In this document: one piece after another, positions 54,698-63,503 of the stretch
Position numbering within the stretch: position 1 is the stretch's first letter
Layout: every line of letters begins with the position of its first letter
Assembly: GCA_017744935.1 (NCBI GenBank)
Contig: JAGIAI010000038.1
Coordinates: forward strand, 1-64,000
Length of the DNA stretch: 64,000 nt
Origin: Variovorax sp.
GTDB taxonomy: Bacteria; Pseudomonadota; Gammaproteobacteria; Burkholderiales; Burkholderiaceae_C
Reading direction: 5' to 3'
Made by a program: the position numbers and the translations under genes
Notes under the pieces: model-generated
The model's input: only the letters and a program-made list of their open reading frames with translations
The model's database searches: none
What the model was told of the DNA's origin: nothing

Positions 54698-55594
54698 TCA
54701 GCCGAATTTGCCGTGCTGGAAGTCCTGCACCGCCTGCATCAGCTGCTCGCGCGTGTTCATGACGAAGGGGCCGTATTGCGCGATGGGCTCTCGCAGAGGC
54801 TTGCCGGCGATCAGCAGCGCACGGGCCGGGCTGTGGTTGGTGCCGGGCGCGTGCAGCAGCACGCCGTCGCTGCCGGGTTCGTTGGCCATGATCGCCATGC
54901 GCTTCGTCGGGATCTCGCTGTTGCCGATGAAGACCGATTCGCGGAACACGTAGATCAGCGCATTGCGATCGTCCGGCAGCGGCTGCGCGAATTCGGCGCC
55001 GGGCGGCAGGGTGATGTCGAGGTAGAGGGGCTCGGTGTGCTCGCGCTTCATCGCACCCGCGACGCCGTGGCTCTCTCCGGCGATCACGCGCACATGCACG
55101 CCGGCAGGGGTGGTGAACTCCGGGATCTCCCCGCTCTGGATGTCGCGATACCAGGGCTCGCGCATCTTGTCCCTGGCGGGCAGGTTGAGCCACAGCTGAA
55201 AGCCTTCCATCAAGCCTTCTTCCTGTTCCGGCAGCTCGCTGTGCACGAGGCCGCGGCCGGCGGTCATCCATTGCACGCCGCCGTTGGACAGCAGGCCCTC
55301 GTGGCCATGACTGTCGCGATGGCGCATGCGGCCCGAGATCATGTAGGTCACGGTTTCGAAGCCGCGATGCGGATGACTCGGAAAGCCGCCGATGTAGTCG
55401 CCCGGGTTGTCGCTGCCGAAGGCGTCGAGCATCAGATAAGGATCGAGCCGCTCCTGCAGCGTGTGTTGCAGCACGCGCGTGAGCTTGACGCCGTCGCCGT
55501 CGCTGGTCGAAACACCGGCGACGATCTGCTCGATCGGACGCGGCCGTGCAAGCGAAACGGGCGAGACAGTATGGGGATGGTGCGGGGTGGTCAT
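54698..55594 (-). CDS. Pirin family protein
   Basis: A 298-residue bicupin. The N-terminal cupin has FPSHPHRGFETVTYMI with metal-binding His residues, and the following WMTAGRGLVHSE is the pirin signature. The C-terminal pirin_C domain covers about 180-295. Bacterial pirins include quercetin 2,3-dioxygenases and regulatory proteins; the activity here is not determined. ATG 55594 is used (MTTPHHPH). Confidence 0.92.
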   Translation of the reverse strand: MTTPHHPHTVSPVSLARPRPIEQIVAGVSTSDGDGVKLTRVLQHTLQERLDPYLMLDAFGSDNPGDYIGGFPSHPHRGFETVTYMISGRMRHRDSHGHEGLLSNGGVQWMTAGRGLVHSELPEQEEGLMEGFQLWLNLPARDKMREPWYRDIQSGEIPEFTTPAGVHVRVIAGESHGVAGAMKREHTEPLYLDITLPPGAEFAQPLPDDRNALIYVFRESVFIGNSEIPTKRMAIMANEPGSDGVLLHAPGTNHSPARALLIAGKPLREPIAQYGPFVMNTREQLMQAVQDFQHGKFG

Positions 55595-55646
55595 CCGGGC
55601 ATGGTGGCACGGTCCGGACGACCGCGCTGCCGGTGGGGGCGGGCAT

Positions 55647-56381
55647 TCAACCGAAGGATTCGAGTTCCCAGGAGACGCTCTGCCATGCAACGCCGAATCC
55701 CCTGGTCGCTTTTGCCGCCGAGGCAGACGATCCGACGGTCTCCACGGCCCATGCGGCGCCGGCATCCACGCTGTCGATGAGCGGCACGGGCACAGCATCG
55801 GCGATCTCTGCCGCGATGCCGGCGAGTCCCGCGCCACCGAGCACGACGGCCTCCACGCCGAAGCGCTGTGCCGCGTCCCGACAAGCCTGCGCGAGCAGCG
55901 ACCGGGCGCCCTGTGGATCGGCGGCGAGCTGCGCGCCGGTGGGCGCAACGGTGTGGATGCCTGCGAGCGATGCGGAGTATCCGAGCGCCCAGGCGAGCCG
56001 TTCGAGCATCGGCCGCCACGCCTCGCCGCCGGTGACCACCGCAAAGCGGCCGCGGCGCGAGCCCGCAATGAAGGACGCCTCAGCCAGCCCACCGACCGCA
56101 ACGCCCGCGCCTTCGCGCAGCGCGAAGAGGCCCGGATCGCCGAAGCAACCGATCAACACCGCGTCGGGCCGCTCGCCATTCGCATGCGCAGCCGCCAAGG
56201 CATCCAGCGTTGCGTGCTGGGCGACCGCATAGCTGGCCTCGCTCGCGATGTAGGTTGCGCCGAATCGCGCGGTGACGGTGCGGACGTCGTGCGTCCCGCC
56301 GACCGCAGCACTGACTCGACGTTGCAGAAGATCGCTGATCGATCCAGAGGTGTTCGGATTGATGACCAGCAGCCGCGCCAT
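55647..56381 (-). CDS. Asp/Glu/hydantoin racemase family protein
   Basis: A 244-residue protein (ATG 56381, MARLLVINPNTS). Two-domain racemase fold with Cys nucleophiles plausible in LIGCFGDPG; a second cysteine (AQACRDA) is not in the canonical GCxG position, so racemase activity is uncertain. Members act on hydantoins, aspartate/glutamate or allantoin. It is the last gene of an ABC-importer operon, with its start 13 bp after the preceding permease. Confidence 0.85.
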   Translation of the reverse strand: MARLLVINPNTSGSISDLLQRRVSAAVGGTHDVRTVTARFGATYIASEASYAVAQHATLDALAAAHANGERPDAVLIGCFGDPGLFALREGAGVAVGGLAEASFIAGSRRGRFAVVTGGEAWRPMLERLAWALGYSASLAGIHTVAPTGAQLAADPQGARSLLAQACRDAAQRFGVEAVVLGGAGLAGIAAEIADAVPVPLIDSVDAGAAWAVETVGSSASAAKATRGFGVAWQSVSWELESFG

Positions 56382-56394
56382 GCCTGTCGCCGCA

Positions 56395-57285
56395 TCAGCC
56401 CCGTCGCGCGGAACGCCTGCGCAGCAAGTTCGCTGCACCAAGCGCGATGGCCATGACCGCGAAGGACACCACCGTAGTGACCGTGCCGAGTGCATAGATG
56501 GCCGGCGTGGTGACGGTCGAAGTCAGGCCCTGGAGTTCGAGCGGCAAGGTGTTGACGTCGCCGATCGCCTGCGAAGTGCGCGCGATCTCGTCCCAGCTCA
56601 GTGTGAAGCCGAACATGCCGATGCCAACGACCGATGGACCGATCAGCGGCAGCACCACATGCAGGAAGGTCTGCCACGGCGTCGCGCCCAGATCGCGTGC
56701 TGCTTCTTCGTACGCCGGGTTGAAGCGGTTGAACACCGCGAACATGATGAGCAGACCGAAGGGGAGGGTCCACGTCAGGTGGGCGCCCAGTGCCGAGGTA
56801 AGAAGGCCCAGCGCGGTGCCGTAGTTCTCCAGCGTGCTCGTGGCATCCAATGCGGTGAGTGCCCCTTTTATGCCACTGTCGAGAAGGCGAAACTGCAAGC
56901 CGATGCCGAGCGACACGATGATCGACGGCATGATCAGGCTCGCGATGGTGATGAAGAAGAGCGCGTTGCCGCCCTTGAGCCTCTTGCGGAAGGCCAGGCC
57001 TGCGAGTAGCGAGAGCACGACGGTGAAGAGCATCACCACTGCACCCAGCAGCATCGAACGCCGGAATGCCGCGCCGATGTCCACAGTGCCGAGCCCCTCT
57101 GCGAGCTTGAAGAACCAATGGAGCGAGACGCCGCGCAACGGAAAGGTGAGGCCGCCTTCAGGCCCCTGGAAGCTCAGCACGAAGATGGTGATCATCGGGC
57201 CGTAGAGGAACACAACAAACAGCGCGAACACCCCTGCCAGGGGCCAGAAACCGCGACTGCGCCGCTCGCCGAGACGGTGACTCAA
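56395..57285 (-). CDS. ABC transporter permease (PotC-like)
   Basis: A 296-residue BPD-type permease with six hydrophobic segments. The EAA loop EEAARDLGATPWQTFLHVVLP (about 185-205) couples to the ATPase. The best start is TTG 57285, 1 nt after the PotB-like gene's stop and preceded by AAGGAG. Together with the partner permease it forms the membrane channel of a polyamine/opine-type importer. Confidence 0.88.
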   Translation of the reverse strand: MSHRLGERRSRGFWPLAGVFALFVVFLYGPMITIFVLSFQGPEGGLTFPLRGVSLHWFFKLAEGLGTVDIGAAFRRSMLLGAVVMLFTVVLSLLAGLAFRKRLKGGNALFFITIASLIMPSIIVSLGIGLQFRLLDSGIKGALTALDATSTLENYGTALGLLTSALGAHLTWTLPFGLLIMFAVFNRFNPAYEEAARDLGATPWQTFLHVVLPLIGPSVVGIGMFGFTLSWDEIARTSQAIGDVNTLPLELQGLTSTVTTPAIYALGTVTTVVSFAVMAIALGAANLLRRRSARRG

Positions 57286-57286
57286 T

Positions 57287-58207
57287 TCACAGCTCCTTGC
57301 GGATGTCCACAAGCCGCGTGAGCGACCAGATGATCATCAGCACCACCGCGAGCAGGATCATCGCGTTGGCCGCGGCAAGCGGGAACTGCAGGTAGGACGT
57401 CTGCACCTGGATGATCTTGCCGACCGACGCGATTTGCTGGCCGCCCATCACGCCGATGGTCACGAAGTCGCCCATCACGATGGTGATGACGAAGATCGAG
57501 CCGATCAGGATGCCAGTGCGCGAGAGCGGCACGATCACGTTCCACAGCGTCTGCCAGCCCGATGCGCCCGAGTCGCTCGCCGCTTCGAGCAATGATCGAT
57601 CGATGCGCATCATCGAATTGAAGATCGGCACGATCATGAACATCGTGTACAGATGCACGAAGGCCAGCACCACCGAGAAGTCGGAGAAGAGCAGCCACTC
57701 GATCGGCGAGTCGACCACGCCGAGCCACATCAATCCCTGATTGACCAGACCGTTGCGGCCCAGGAGCGGCACCCACGAGATCATGCGGATCACGTTCGAC
57801 GTCCAGAAGGGCACCGTGCACAGCACGAAGAGCAACGTCTGCATCGTGGACGATCGCACGTGGAAGGCGAGGAAGTACGCCACTGCGAACCCCACCACCA
57901 GTGTGATTGCCCAGACGGTCACGCAGAACTTGAGCGTGCTCAGGTAGGTGGACAGCGTGACGCAGAAATCGCCGTTGTCCGTGAGATGCGAGCAGCCTTC
58001 AAAGATGCTCAGGTAGTTGCGCAGCGACAGCGCGGGGATGAGTTCGTATTCGTTGAAGTTCCACAGGCTGACCATCGCGATCAGCGCCAGCGGAACGATG
58101 AAGAACAGCAGGAACACCAGCGCGAACGGCGCGGCCTGCCACCACGCGCGGATGGACCGCACGGGCGTGGTGGCATTGGCCGGAGCCGTTGTCGCGATGG
58201 CGCTCAT
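57287..58207 (-). CDS. ABC transporter permease (PotB-like)
   Basis: A 306-residue permease with six hydrophobic segments; the EAA loop is EAASDSGASGWQTLWNVIVPL (about 205-225). An acidic/Cys-containing periplasmic loop (FEGCSHLTDNGDFCVTL) is unusual for the family. Preceded by the binding protein and followed by the second permease without a gap. Confidence 0.9.
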   Translation of the reverse strand: MSAIATTAPANATTPVRSIRAWWQAAPFALVFLLFFIVPLALIAMVSLWNFNEYELIPALSLRNYLSIFEGCSHLTDNGDFCVTLSTYLSTLKFCVTVWAITLVVGFAVAYFLAFHVRSSTMQTLLFVLCTVPFWTSNVIRMISWVPLLGRNGLVNQGLMWLGVVDSPIEWLLFSDFSVVLAFVHLYTMFMIVPIFNSMMRIDRSLLEAASDSGASGWQTLWNVIVPLSRTGILIGSIFVITIVMGDFVTIGVMGGQQIASVGKIIQVQTSYLQFPLAAANAMILLAVVLMIIWSLTRLVDIRKEL

Positions 58208-58220
58208 GGCCTCGGGGACT

Positions 58221-59492
58221 TCAAGCGGCGACGAACTCGTTCCACTTCCTCACCATGTACTCGTTCTCGTCCATGACGGCGTTCCAACACGCGATGCCGC
58301 CCATGCGCTGTTCGTAGCTGCCGCCATCGCGCACGGCGCCGGCCTTCGCGATCACGTCACCCTGCGGGCTCTTGATGTCCTTCTCTGCGGGCTTGCCTTC
58401 CATCCAGTACGCCCACTCGTAGGGTTCCATCTTGGCCTTGGCGGTCTCGAGCACCGCGCTGTAGTAGCCCTGGCGGTTGAGGTACGCACCGGCCCATCCA
58501 TCGAGGAACCAGTTGATGAACTCATAGGCGCCGTCGAGCTTGCGGCCCGAGAGCGTCGCTGGCAGGCCGAAGCCCGAGGCCCATGCGCGATAGCCTTCCT
58601 TGAGTGGCTGGAACGTGCAGTCGATGCCCTTGCTGCGCACCGCAGTCACCGCAGGCGACCACATCGACTGGATCACCACCTCACCCGAGGCCATGAGGTT
58701 CACCGACTCGTTGAAGTCCTTCCACAGCGCGCGGAACTGGCCGGCCTTCTTCGCCTCGATCAGCGTCTTGATCGTGAGGTCGATCTCGGCCTTGGTCATG
58801 TTGCCCTTGTCGGCGTACTTGTGAAGGCCCTTCGACTCGACCACCATCGCCGCGTCCATGATGCCGATCGACGGGATGTTCAGGATCGCCGCCTTGCCCT
58901 TGAATTCCGGGTTCAGCAGTTCGGCCCACGAACCGATCGGACGCTTGATCAGGTCGGGGCGGATGCCCAGCGTGTCGGCGTTGTAGGTGGTCGGGATGAG
59001 CGACATGAACTGCGTCGGCGACTTCGCGAAGGCCTTGCTCTTTTCGCCTTCGAGGTAGATCACCTTGATCGGCGCGGTGCCCTGGTCGCCGACCTTCTTG
59101 CCCGCCACTTCGCCCTTGGTGAAGAGGGTGGTGATCTTGTCCGCGTTCTTCACGCGTTTGGTGTCGATGCCCTTGAGGTTGCCTGTGGGGACGATCTTCT
59201 TGAGGGAGAAGTACTCGGTGTCGATCAGGTCGAAGCTGTTGGGTGCGGTGACGGCGCGCTTGGTCACGTCGTCGGTGGTCACGGCCACGTACTGGATCTC
59301 GATGCCGGTATCGGCCTTGAACTTCTCGGCGATCGCCTTGTCCTGGTTGACCGCGGTGCCGATGTAGCGCAGCACGATCTTTTCCTGCGCATGGATCGCG
59401 GGGAATGCGCCCGCCGCAAGAATGCCCGCGGTGCCCTTCAGCAGCGTGCGGCGCTGCACATCGGTGGAAGAGATTTCAGTTTTTTTGGACAT
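58221..59492 (-). CDS. Extracellular solute-binding protein, PotD-like
   Basis: A 423-residue periplasmic receptor. The N-terminus carries a twin-arginine motif (QRRTLLKG) and signal peptide cut near IHA-QE, so Tat export is likely. Family SBP_bac (spermidine/putrescine type), for example DLIDTEYFSLKKIVP and AIKFINWF-like C-terminal segments. The ligand cannot be deduced. Gene order is ATPase, binding protein, permease, permease, racemase. Confidence 0.9.
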   Translation of the reverse strand: MSKKTEISSTDVQRRTLLKGTAGILAAGAFPAIHAQEKIVLRYIGTAVNQDKAIAEKFKADTGIEIQYVAVTTDDVTKRAVTAPNSFDLIDTEYFSLKKIVPTGNLKGIDTKRVKNADKITTLFTKGEVAGKKVGDQGTAPIKVIYLEGEKSKAFAKSPTQFMSLIPTTYNADTLGIRPDLIKRPIGSWAELLNPEFKGKAAILNIPSIGIMDAAMVVESKGLHKYADKGNMTKAEIDLTIKTLIEAKKAGQFRALWKDFNESVNLMASGEVVIQSMWSPAVTAVRSKGIDCTFQPLKEGYRAWASGFGLPATLSGRKLDGAYEFINWFLDGWAGAYLNRQGYYSAVLETAKAKMEPYEWAYWMEGKPAEKDIKSPQGDVIAKAGAVRDGGSYEQRMGGIACWNAVMDENEYMVRKWNEFVAA

Positions 59493-59567
59493 GGTGGGTC
59501 TCCGAAGAGCCAGTGGTGGTGAAGGAAAAGGGAATCACGGCCGCCGCAGCGCGACGTGCGAGGCGGA

Positions 59568-60692
59568 TCACGCTGCCATCGCCGCAAGAGCCGACAACGG
59601 CGCCGGTCGGGATGCGGCCGAGCCATTGCCCGGGTCACCCGGCCGCGTGGCGCCCGGGCCGAGCGCACGCGCATCGGCTTCCGACCAGCTCAGACGCACG
59701 CTGTCGCCCACCTCGTAGGGTCGGCCGACGAAGCTTTGCTCCGACAGCAGGACGGAGACGTTGCTGCGTTCCGGGCGCACGCCGGTCAGGCGCAGGCCGA
59801 TCAGCACATAGGTGCCCTGGTATTCGATGTCGGTCACATGCGCCGGCACGCCCATTTCGCCGGCCTCGCCGGTGGAAGGCGCGATACGCATGTGGTCGTT
59901 GCGCACAGCGATCAACCCGTCGTTCATCGCAAAGACGTTGTGGCCGCCCATGAAGCGCGCGACGAATTCGCTGGACGGATGGTTGTAGACCTGATGCGGC
60001 GAGCCGACCTGCTCGATCAGCCCGTGGTTCATCACCACCATGGTGTCGGCCAGCGCCATCGCTTCTTCCTGCGAATGAGTGACGTGGATGAAGGTCAGGC
60101 CCAGTTCCTTCTGCCAGCGACGCAGTTCGCCGCGCATCTGGATGCGGAGGAACGGGTCGAGCGCGGAAAGCGGCTCGTCGAGCAGCAGGACGCGCGGCTC
60201 GGTGATGAGGGCGCGCGCCAGCGCCACGCGCTGCTGCTGGCCACCGGAGAGCTCGGCCGGCTTGCGCTCGGACAAGTGACCCATCGCGACGCGCTCCAGC
60301 AGGTTCTTCGCGCGGCGATGGCGCTCGGCCTTTGTGACGCCTTTCATCTTCAGGCTGAACGCCACGTTGTCCAGGGCCGAGAGATGCGGAAAGAGCGCGA
60401 AGCTCTGGAACATCATCGCGGTGCCGCGGGCGGCTGCGGGCAGGTTGGTGATGTTCCGGTTGTCCAGCAGGATGTCGCCGGCAGACACCGACTCATGCCC
60501 CGCGACCATGCGCAGCGTCGTGCTCTTGCCGCAGCCCGAAGGACCGAGAAGGCAGCAGTAGCTGCCGCTGGCGATCCGCAGGTCGATCTGGTCGACCGCG
60601 GGCGGCGCGCCCGCGGCATAGCGCTTGGTCAGCGCGACGATTTCAACGGCTGCGGGCGGTGGGGCGGTGACGGCATCCATCGATGCTGGCAT
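59568..60692 (-). CDS. ABC transporter ATP-binding protein, PotA-like
   Basis: A 374-residue ATPase. Walker A GPSGCGKSTT (about 48), signature LSGGQQQRVALARAL (about 145), Walker B VLLLDEPLSALD and H-loop VTHSQEEA are intact. A C-terminal TOBE domain (about 285-365) is the usual regulatory or structural addition. First gene of the importer operon. Confidence 0.95.
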   Translation of the reverse strand: MPASMDAVTAPPPAAVEIVALTKRYAAGAPPAVDQIDLRIASGSYCCLLGPSGCGKSTTLRMVAGHESVSAGDILLDNRNITNLPAAARGTAMMFQSFALFPHLSALDNVAFSLKMKGVTKAERHRRAKNLLERVAMGHLSERKPAELSGGQQQRVALARALITEPRVLLLDEPLSALDPFLRIQMRGELRRWQKELGLTFIHVTHSQEEAMALADTMVVMNHGLIEQVGSPHQVYNHPSSEFVARFMGGHNVFAMNDGLIAVRNDHMRIAPSTGEAGEMGVPAHVTDIEYQGTYVLIGLRLTGVRPERSNVSVLLSEQSFVGRPYEVGDSVRLSWSEADARALGPGATRPGDPGNGSAASRPAPLSALAAMAA

Positions 60693-60755
60693 CGCAAGAC
60701 ATATGCCAGCGGATCAGTGCCGTGGTGCGCCGTCTTGGTGCGCACCTCCAAGGGG

Positions 60756-62030
60756 TCAGGGCGGGGCGAACTTGGCGCCTGCAACGCTCTTCAGCAAGAC
60801 ATCGCGCTGCGCCTTGGTGATGCCGCGCACGCCGTCGGCCACCTTGGTCGCACGCTCGACGTTGATGTTGCCGTCCTGCTGCCACTTGCGCACCGCCAGT
60901 GCCGGATTGGTCAGCATGGATCCGAGCCAGACCGCTTGCACCGGCTCCAGGTTGCGCGCGGAGCGCTTGAAATAGGTGCGCGCCGCCGTTTCCGCGCCGC
61001 AGATGCGTGCACCCCACGGGGCGTTGTCGAGGTAGAGCTGCAGGATGCGCGCCTTGCCCAGCGTCTGCTCCATCTCGACCGCGTAGAGCAGTTCGCGCAG
61101 CTTGCGGTCGGCATTCTGCTGGCCACCGGTCACGAGGATCTTGGCGAGCTGCTGGGTGATGGTGCTGCCGCCGCGCTCGGTGCGCGAAGCCTTCTGGTTG
61201 GCCTCGAGCGAAGCCCCGAGTTCGGTGAGGTCGTAACCAGGGTGGTTGAAAAAGCGCTGGTCTTCGGCCGAGATCACCGAGCGCGCGAGCCAACTTTCGC
61301 TGCTCAGGCGGCTCGCCGGGCCACAGCTCGTGGCCGCATTCGCGATCGCCTCGGTGCCGAGGCCTTCGACCGTGAAGCCCTCGATCTGGGGTATCACCGA
61401 ATAGGTGCCGGCTGGCAGGGTCACATGCGCGCGCAGGCCCATCGTGCCGCCGATGCGCGCGCGCTTCAGCTCGGGCAGGTCGGGCGCGAGCACTGCATAC
61501 CAATGGGCAATCGGCGCGCTGTCGGCGCGGATGTCGAGTTGCAGGTTCTTCTGCGTGAGCCGGCCGTCCCAGCGCCCGCGCAGCACGACGTCACCGGTTC
61601 CTTCGGTCGTGACTGCGCCCGGCGCCGAGGCTTCGAGCAGGCCGCTGAGGGTGCCTGCATCGCGCCGCACTGTCGCCTTGAGTCGATCGACATGGATCGG
61701 CGCCTTGCCCAGGGAAGGCACGGTGGCGCTGCACGGCGCGCATTGCAGTTCGAGCGTTGCGGCGGGTTCGTTCCAGCCGAATTGCACGGGGCCGAAGTTG
61801 GTCTCGATGGTGCGGCCGGCGATCCACGGCGCGAACCACGATGAGGTGGCAAGCCGGACGGCGGTCGGCACGCCGACGTCCACCGAGACTGGACCGACCT
61901 TGACCCGCGCAGGCCATTCGTCAGGTCCGGGCGCAAGCGACAGCCGCAGGATCAGGTACGCGGCGATGCCGGCCGTCAACACCAGGGCCAGGGTCGCGAA
62001 AAGCAGGTAAAGCAGGGCCTTTTTCAGCAA
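60756..62030 (-). CDS. GT51 peptidoglycan glycosyltransferase with long N-terminal extension
   Basis: A 424-residue protein (TTG 62030 inferred). One membrane helix (about 4-27) is followed by a beta-rich domain of about 210 residues not found in MtgA. A complete GT51 domain follows (about 240-400). Its motifs are EDQRFFNHPG (catalytic Glu), GGSTITQQLAK, RKLRELLYAVEME, ILQLYLDNAPWG and ETAARTYF. There is no transpeptidase domain. It polymerises lipid II glycans or a related polymer. It starts 7 bp after the exosortase-associated gene's stop, so it belongs to that operon. Confidence 0.88.
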   Translation of the reverse strand: MLKKALLYLLFATLALVLTAGIAAYLILRLSLAPGPDEWPARVKVGPVSVDVGVPTAVRLATSSWFAPWIAGRTIETNFGPVQFGWNEPAATLELQCAPCSATVPSLGKAPIHVDRLKATVRRDAGTLSGLLEASAPGAVTTEGTGDVVLRGRWDGRLTQKNLQLDIRADSAPIAHWYAVLAPDLPELKRARIGGTMGLRAHVTLPAGTYSVIPQIEGFTVEGLGTEAIANAATSCGPASRLSSESWLARSVISAEDQRFFNHPGYDLTELGASLEANQKASRTERGGSTITQQLAKILVTGGQQNADRKLRELLYAVEMEQTLGKARILQLYLDNAPWGARICGAETAARTYFKRSARNLEPVQAVWLGSMLTNPALAVRKWQQDGNINVERATKVADGVRGITKAQRDVLLKSVAGAKFAPP

Positions 62031-62037
62031 ATCTCTC

Positions 62038-62610
62038 TCACTCGATCGGTCTCGCCAATGTGACAGCTTGCCAAGGGCCGTTCGACCGTCCGCTGGCTGC
62101 TGCCCAGTACCAGGCTGAAGTGTCGGTGAAAGCGGCCCCCTGGGCATCGACGATGCGCTCGCAGACGCGCATTTTCTGCACGCCGTGTCGCTCGGCGACG
62201 AAACAGCGCCACAGTCGGGCATGGACGTCCTGCTCCAGACGCGCCTGTGCAATGCCGTAGCCGAGCGCGCGATAGCAGTCGGCAGCCGGATGCAGCATGC
62301 GGGTAGGGGTGTCGACGCGACGCATCACCAGCATCTGACGGCCGTCGGTCATGCGCGCGATCGCGCCGGGAAAGTGGTCGGCGAAGCGGTGTTCCACCTC
62401 GCTGAGCGCCAGCGGCTGCAGCGGCCGCCCATCCCATTCGTTCGGCCATTCCTCGAAGACGGCCGCCGCTGGCGCCTGGGCATTGGTCTGTAGCGCCGAG
62501 GCAAGCGACCAGAGCATGCACAACAGCATTGCCGTTGCGAAGGCGGCCTTGTGCGCGATGCGATTGACGAAGCGGTTGGCGAACCAGCGTTCAAAGAGCG
62601 GTATCGACAC
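62038..62610 (-). CDS. Exosortase-system-associated protein
   Basis: A 190-residue protein with one N-terminal hydrophobic helix (about 22-42) and a periplasmic domain with conserved Cys/His features (PAADCYRALGYG, LWRCFVAE, RVCERIVD). The arrangement resembles the small EpsI-like accessory proteins next to exosortase genes. It starts at GTG 62610 and overlaps the exosortase gene by 20 bp. A role in target processing or surface attachment is inferred from context. Confidence 0.7.
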   Translation of the reverse strand: MSIPLFERWFANRFVNRIAHKAAFATAMLLCMLWSLASALQTNAQAPAAAVFEEWPNEWDGRPLQPLALSEVEHRFADHFPGAIARMTDGRQMLVMRRVDTPTRMLHPAADCYRALGYGIAQARLEQDVHARLWRCFVAERHGVQKMRVCERIVDAQGAAFTDTSAWYWAAASGRSNGPWQAVTLARPIE

Positions 62611-63493
62611 GGCGGCCTCCTGCGAAAGTGATCAGTCCGAAACTGGTGCGCACAGCCATCACCCTGGCAATGGCTGCGCACACCAGTGCGAGAAGGACGA
62701 GCCCGAAGGCGTCGTGCAGCCACGCCGGTGGTGCATGCCCCGCGGCTTCGAGCGCCACCAGGACGCTGTTGCGCACGATGTTCCCGCAGAGCACCAACAG
62801 CCCGATGGCTGGCAGCCGCGCCAGAAAACTGCGGCCATCGCGCCCCGACCACAGCGCGACCACGCAGGCCGTGAAGTAGCCGAACCACGCCATCTGCACG
62901 CCGGAGCAGGGCGCATCGACGATCACGAGTTGCCCGTCGACCAGGAGGCTGGTGCCCTCGCGCGACACGCTGAAGCCTGTCATCAGGAGCCAACGACTGG
63001 CTTCGGCGGTGATCACGCGCAGCGGATAGCCCGCGTAGAACTGCAACGACGAGAGCAGCGGCAGTGCCAGCAGGGCGAGCAGTGCCACCGGTAAACCTGC
63101 GACTCGCCGGGGCAGGAAGGCGAGCAGCCCGCAGGCCATCGCCAGCACCGCGAGCAACGCAGCAGCCAGTGGCGGGGTCGCCGGCAAGGGGCCCAGGCCC
63201 GTGCGGAGCAGCGCCGCGCTCAGCGTGCCGAAGCTTGCGATGGCGAGCCAGCCGAGGCGCGGTGCAGGACGCAGTTCGCTCCGAACGCTCCACACGAGAA
63301 TGGCTAGCGCTACCAGTGCCAGCAGGCCCAGCGGATCGTCCGATCCGTCGTGCATGCGACGCGCCATCCAGATCCAGTGCGGCATCAGGGCGGCTGCCTG
63401 CAGGGCAAGCCAGCCGGCTGCCGGGGCGCGATCGAGGCGGATGCCCCAGTCGATGACGCGCGGATGGGTTTGGGCCAGTACGGAAAGTGACAT
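62591..63493 (-). CDS. xrtQ: Exosortase (probable XrtQ type)
   Basis: A 300-residue polytopic transpeptidase-like membrane enzyme with about eight hydrophobic segments. The three conserved exosortase active-site residues are visible: Cys in DAPCSGVQM, Arg in GNIVRNSVLV and His in HDAFGLVLL. It cleaves and re-attaches proteins with PEP-CTERM-like tails. ATG 63493 follows GAGGAG. The XrtQ subtype is my recollection of Comamonadaceae systems paired with VIT/VWA proteins, not a demonstrated assignment. The upstream gene encodes such a target. Confidence 0.85.
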   Translation of the reverse strand: MSLSVLAQTHPRVIDWGIRLDRAPAAGWLALQAAALMPHWIWMARRMHDGSDDPLGLLALVALAILVWSVRSELRPAPRLGWLAIASFGTLSAALLRTGLGPLPATPPLAAALLAVLAMACGLLAFLPRRVAGLPVALLALLALPLLSSLQFYAGYPLRVITAEASRWLLMTGFSVSREGTSLLVDGQLVIVDAPCSGVQMAWFGYFTACVVALWSGRDGRSFLARLPAIGLLVLCGNIVRNSVLVALEAAGHAPPAWLHDAFGLVLLALVCAAIARVMAVRTSFGLITFAGGRRVDTAL

Positions 63494-63503
63494 GTCTTGC
63501 TCC

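Noticed and set aside
55595..56101. An N-terminal extension of the pirin gene up to 56101
   Set aside because: The extension is the reverse-frame shadow of the racemase-family gene and is not pirin-like; ATG 55594 starts the family alignment.
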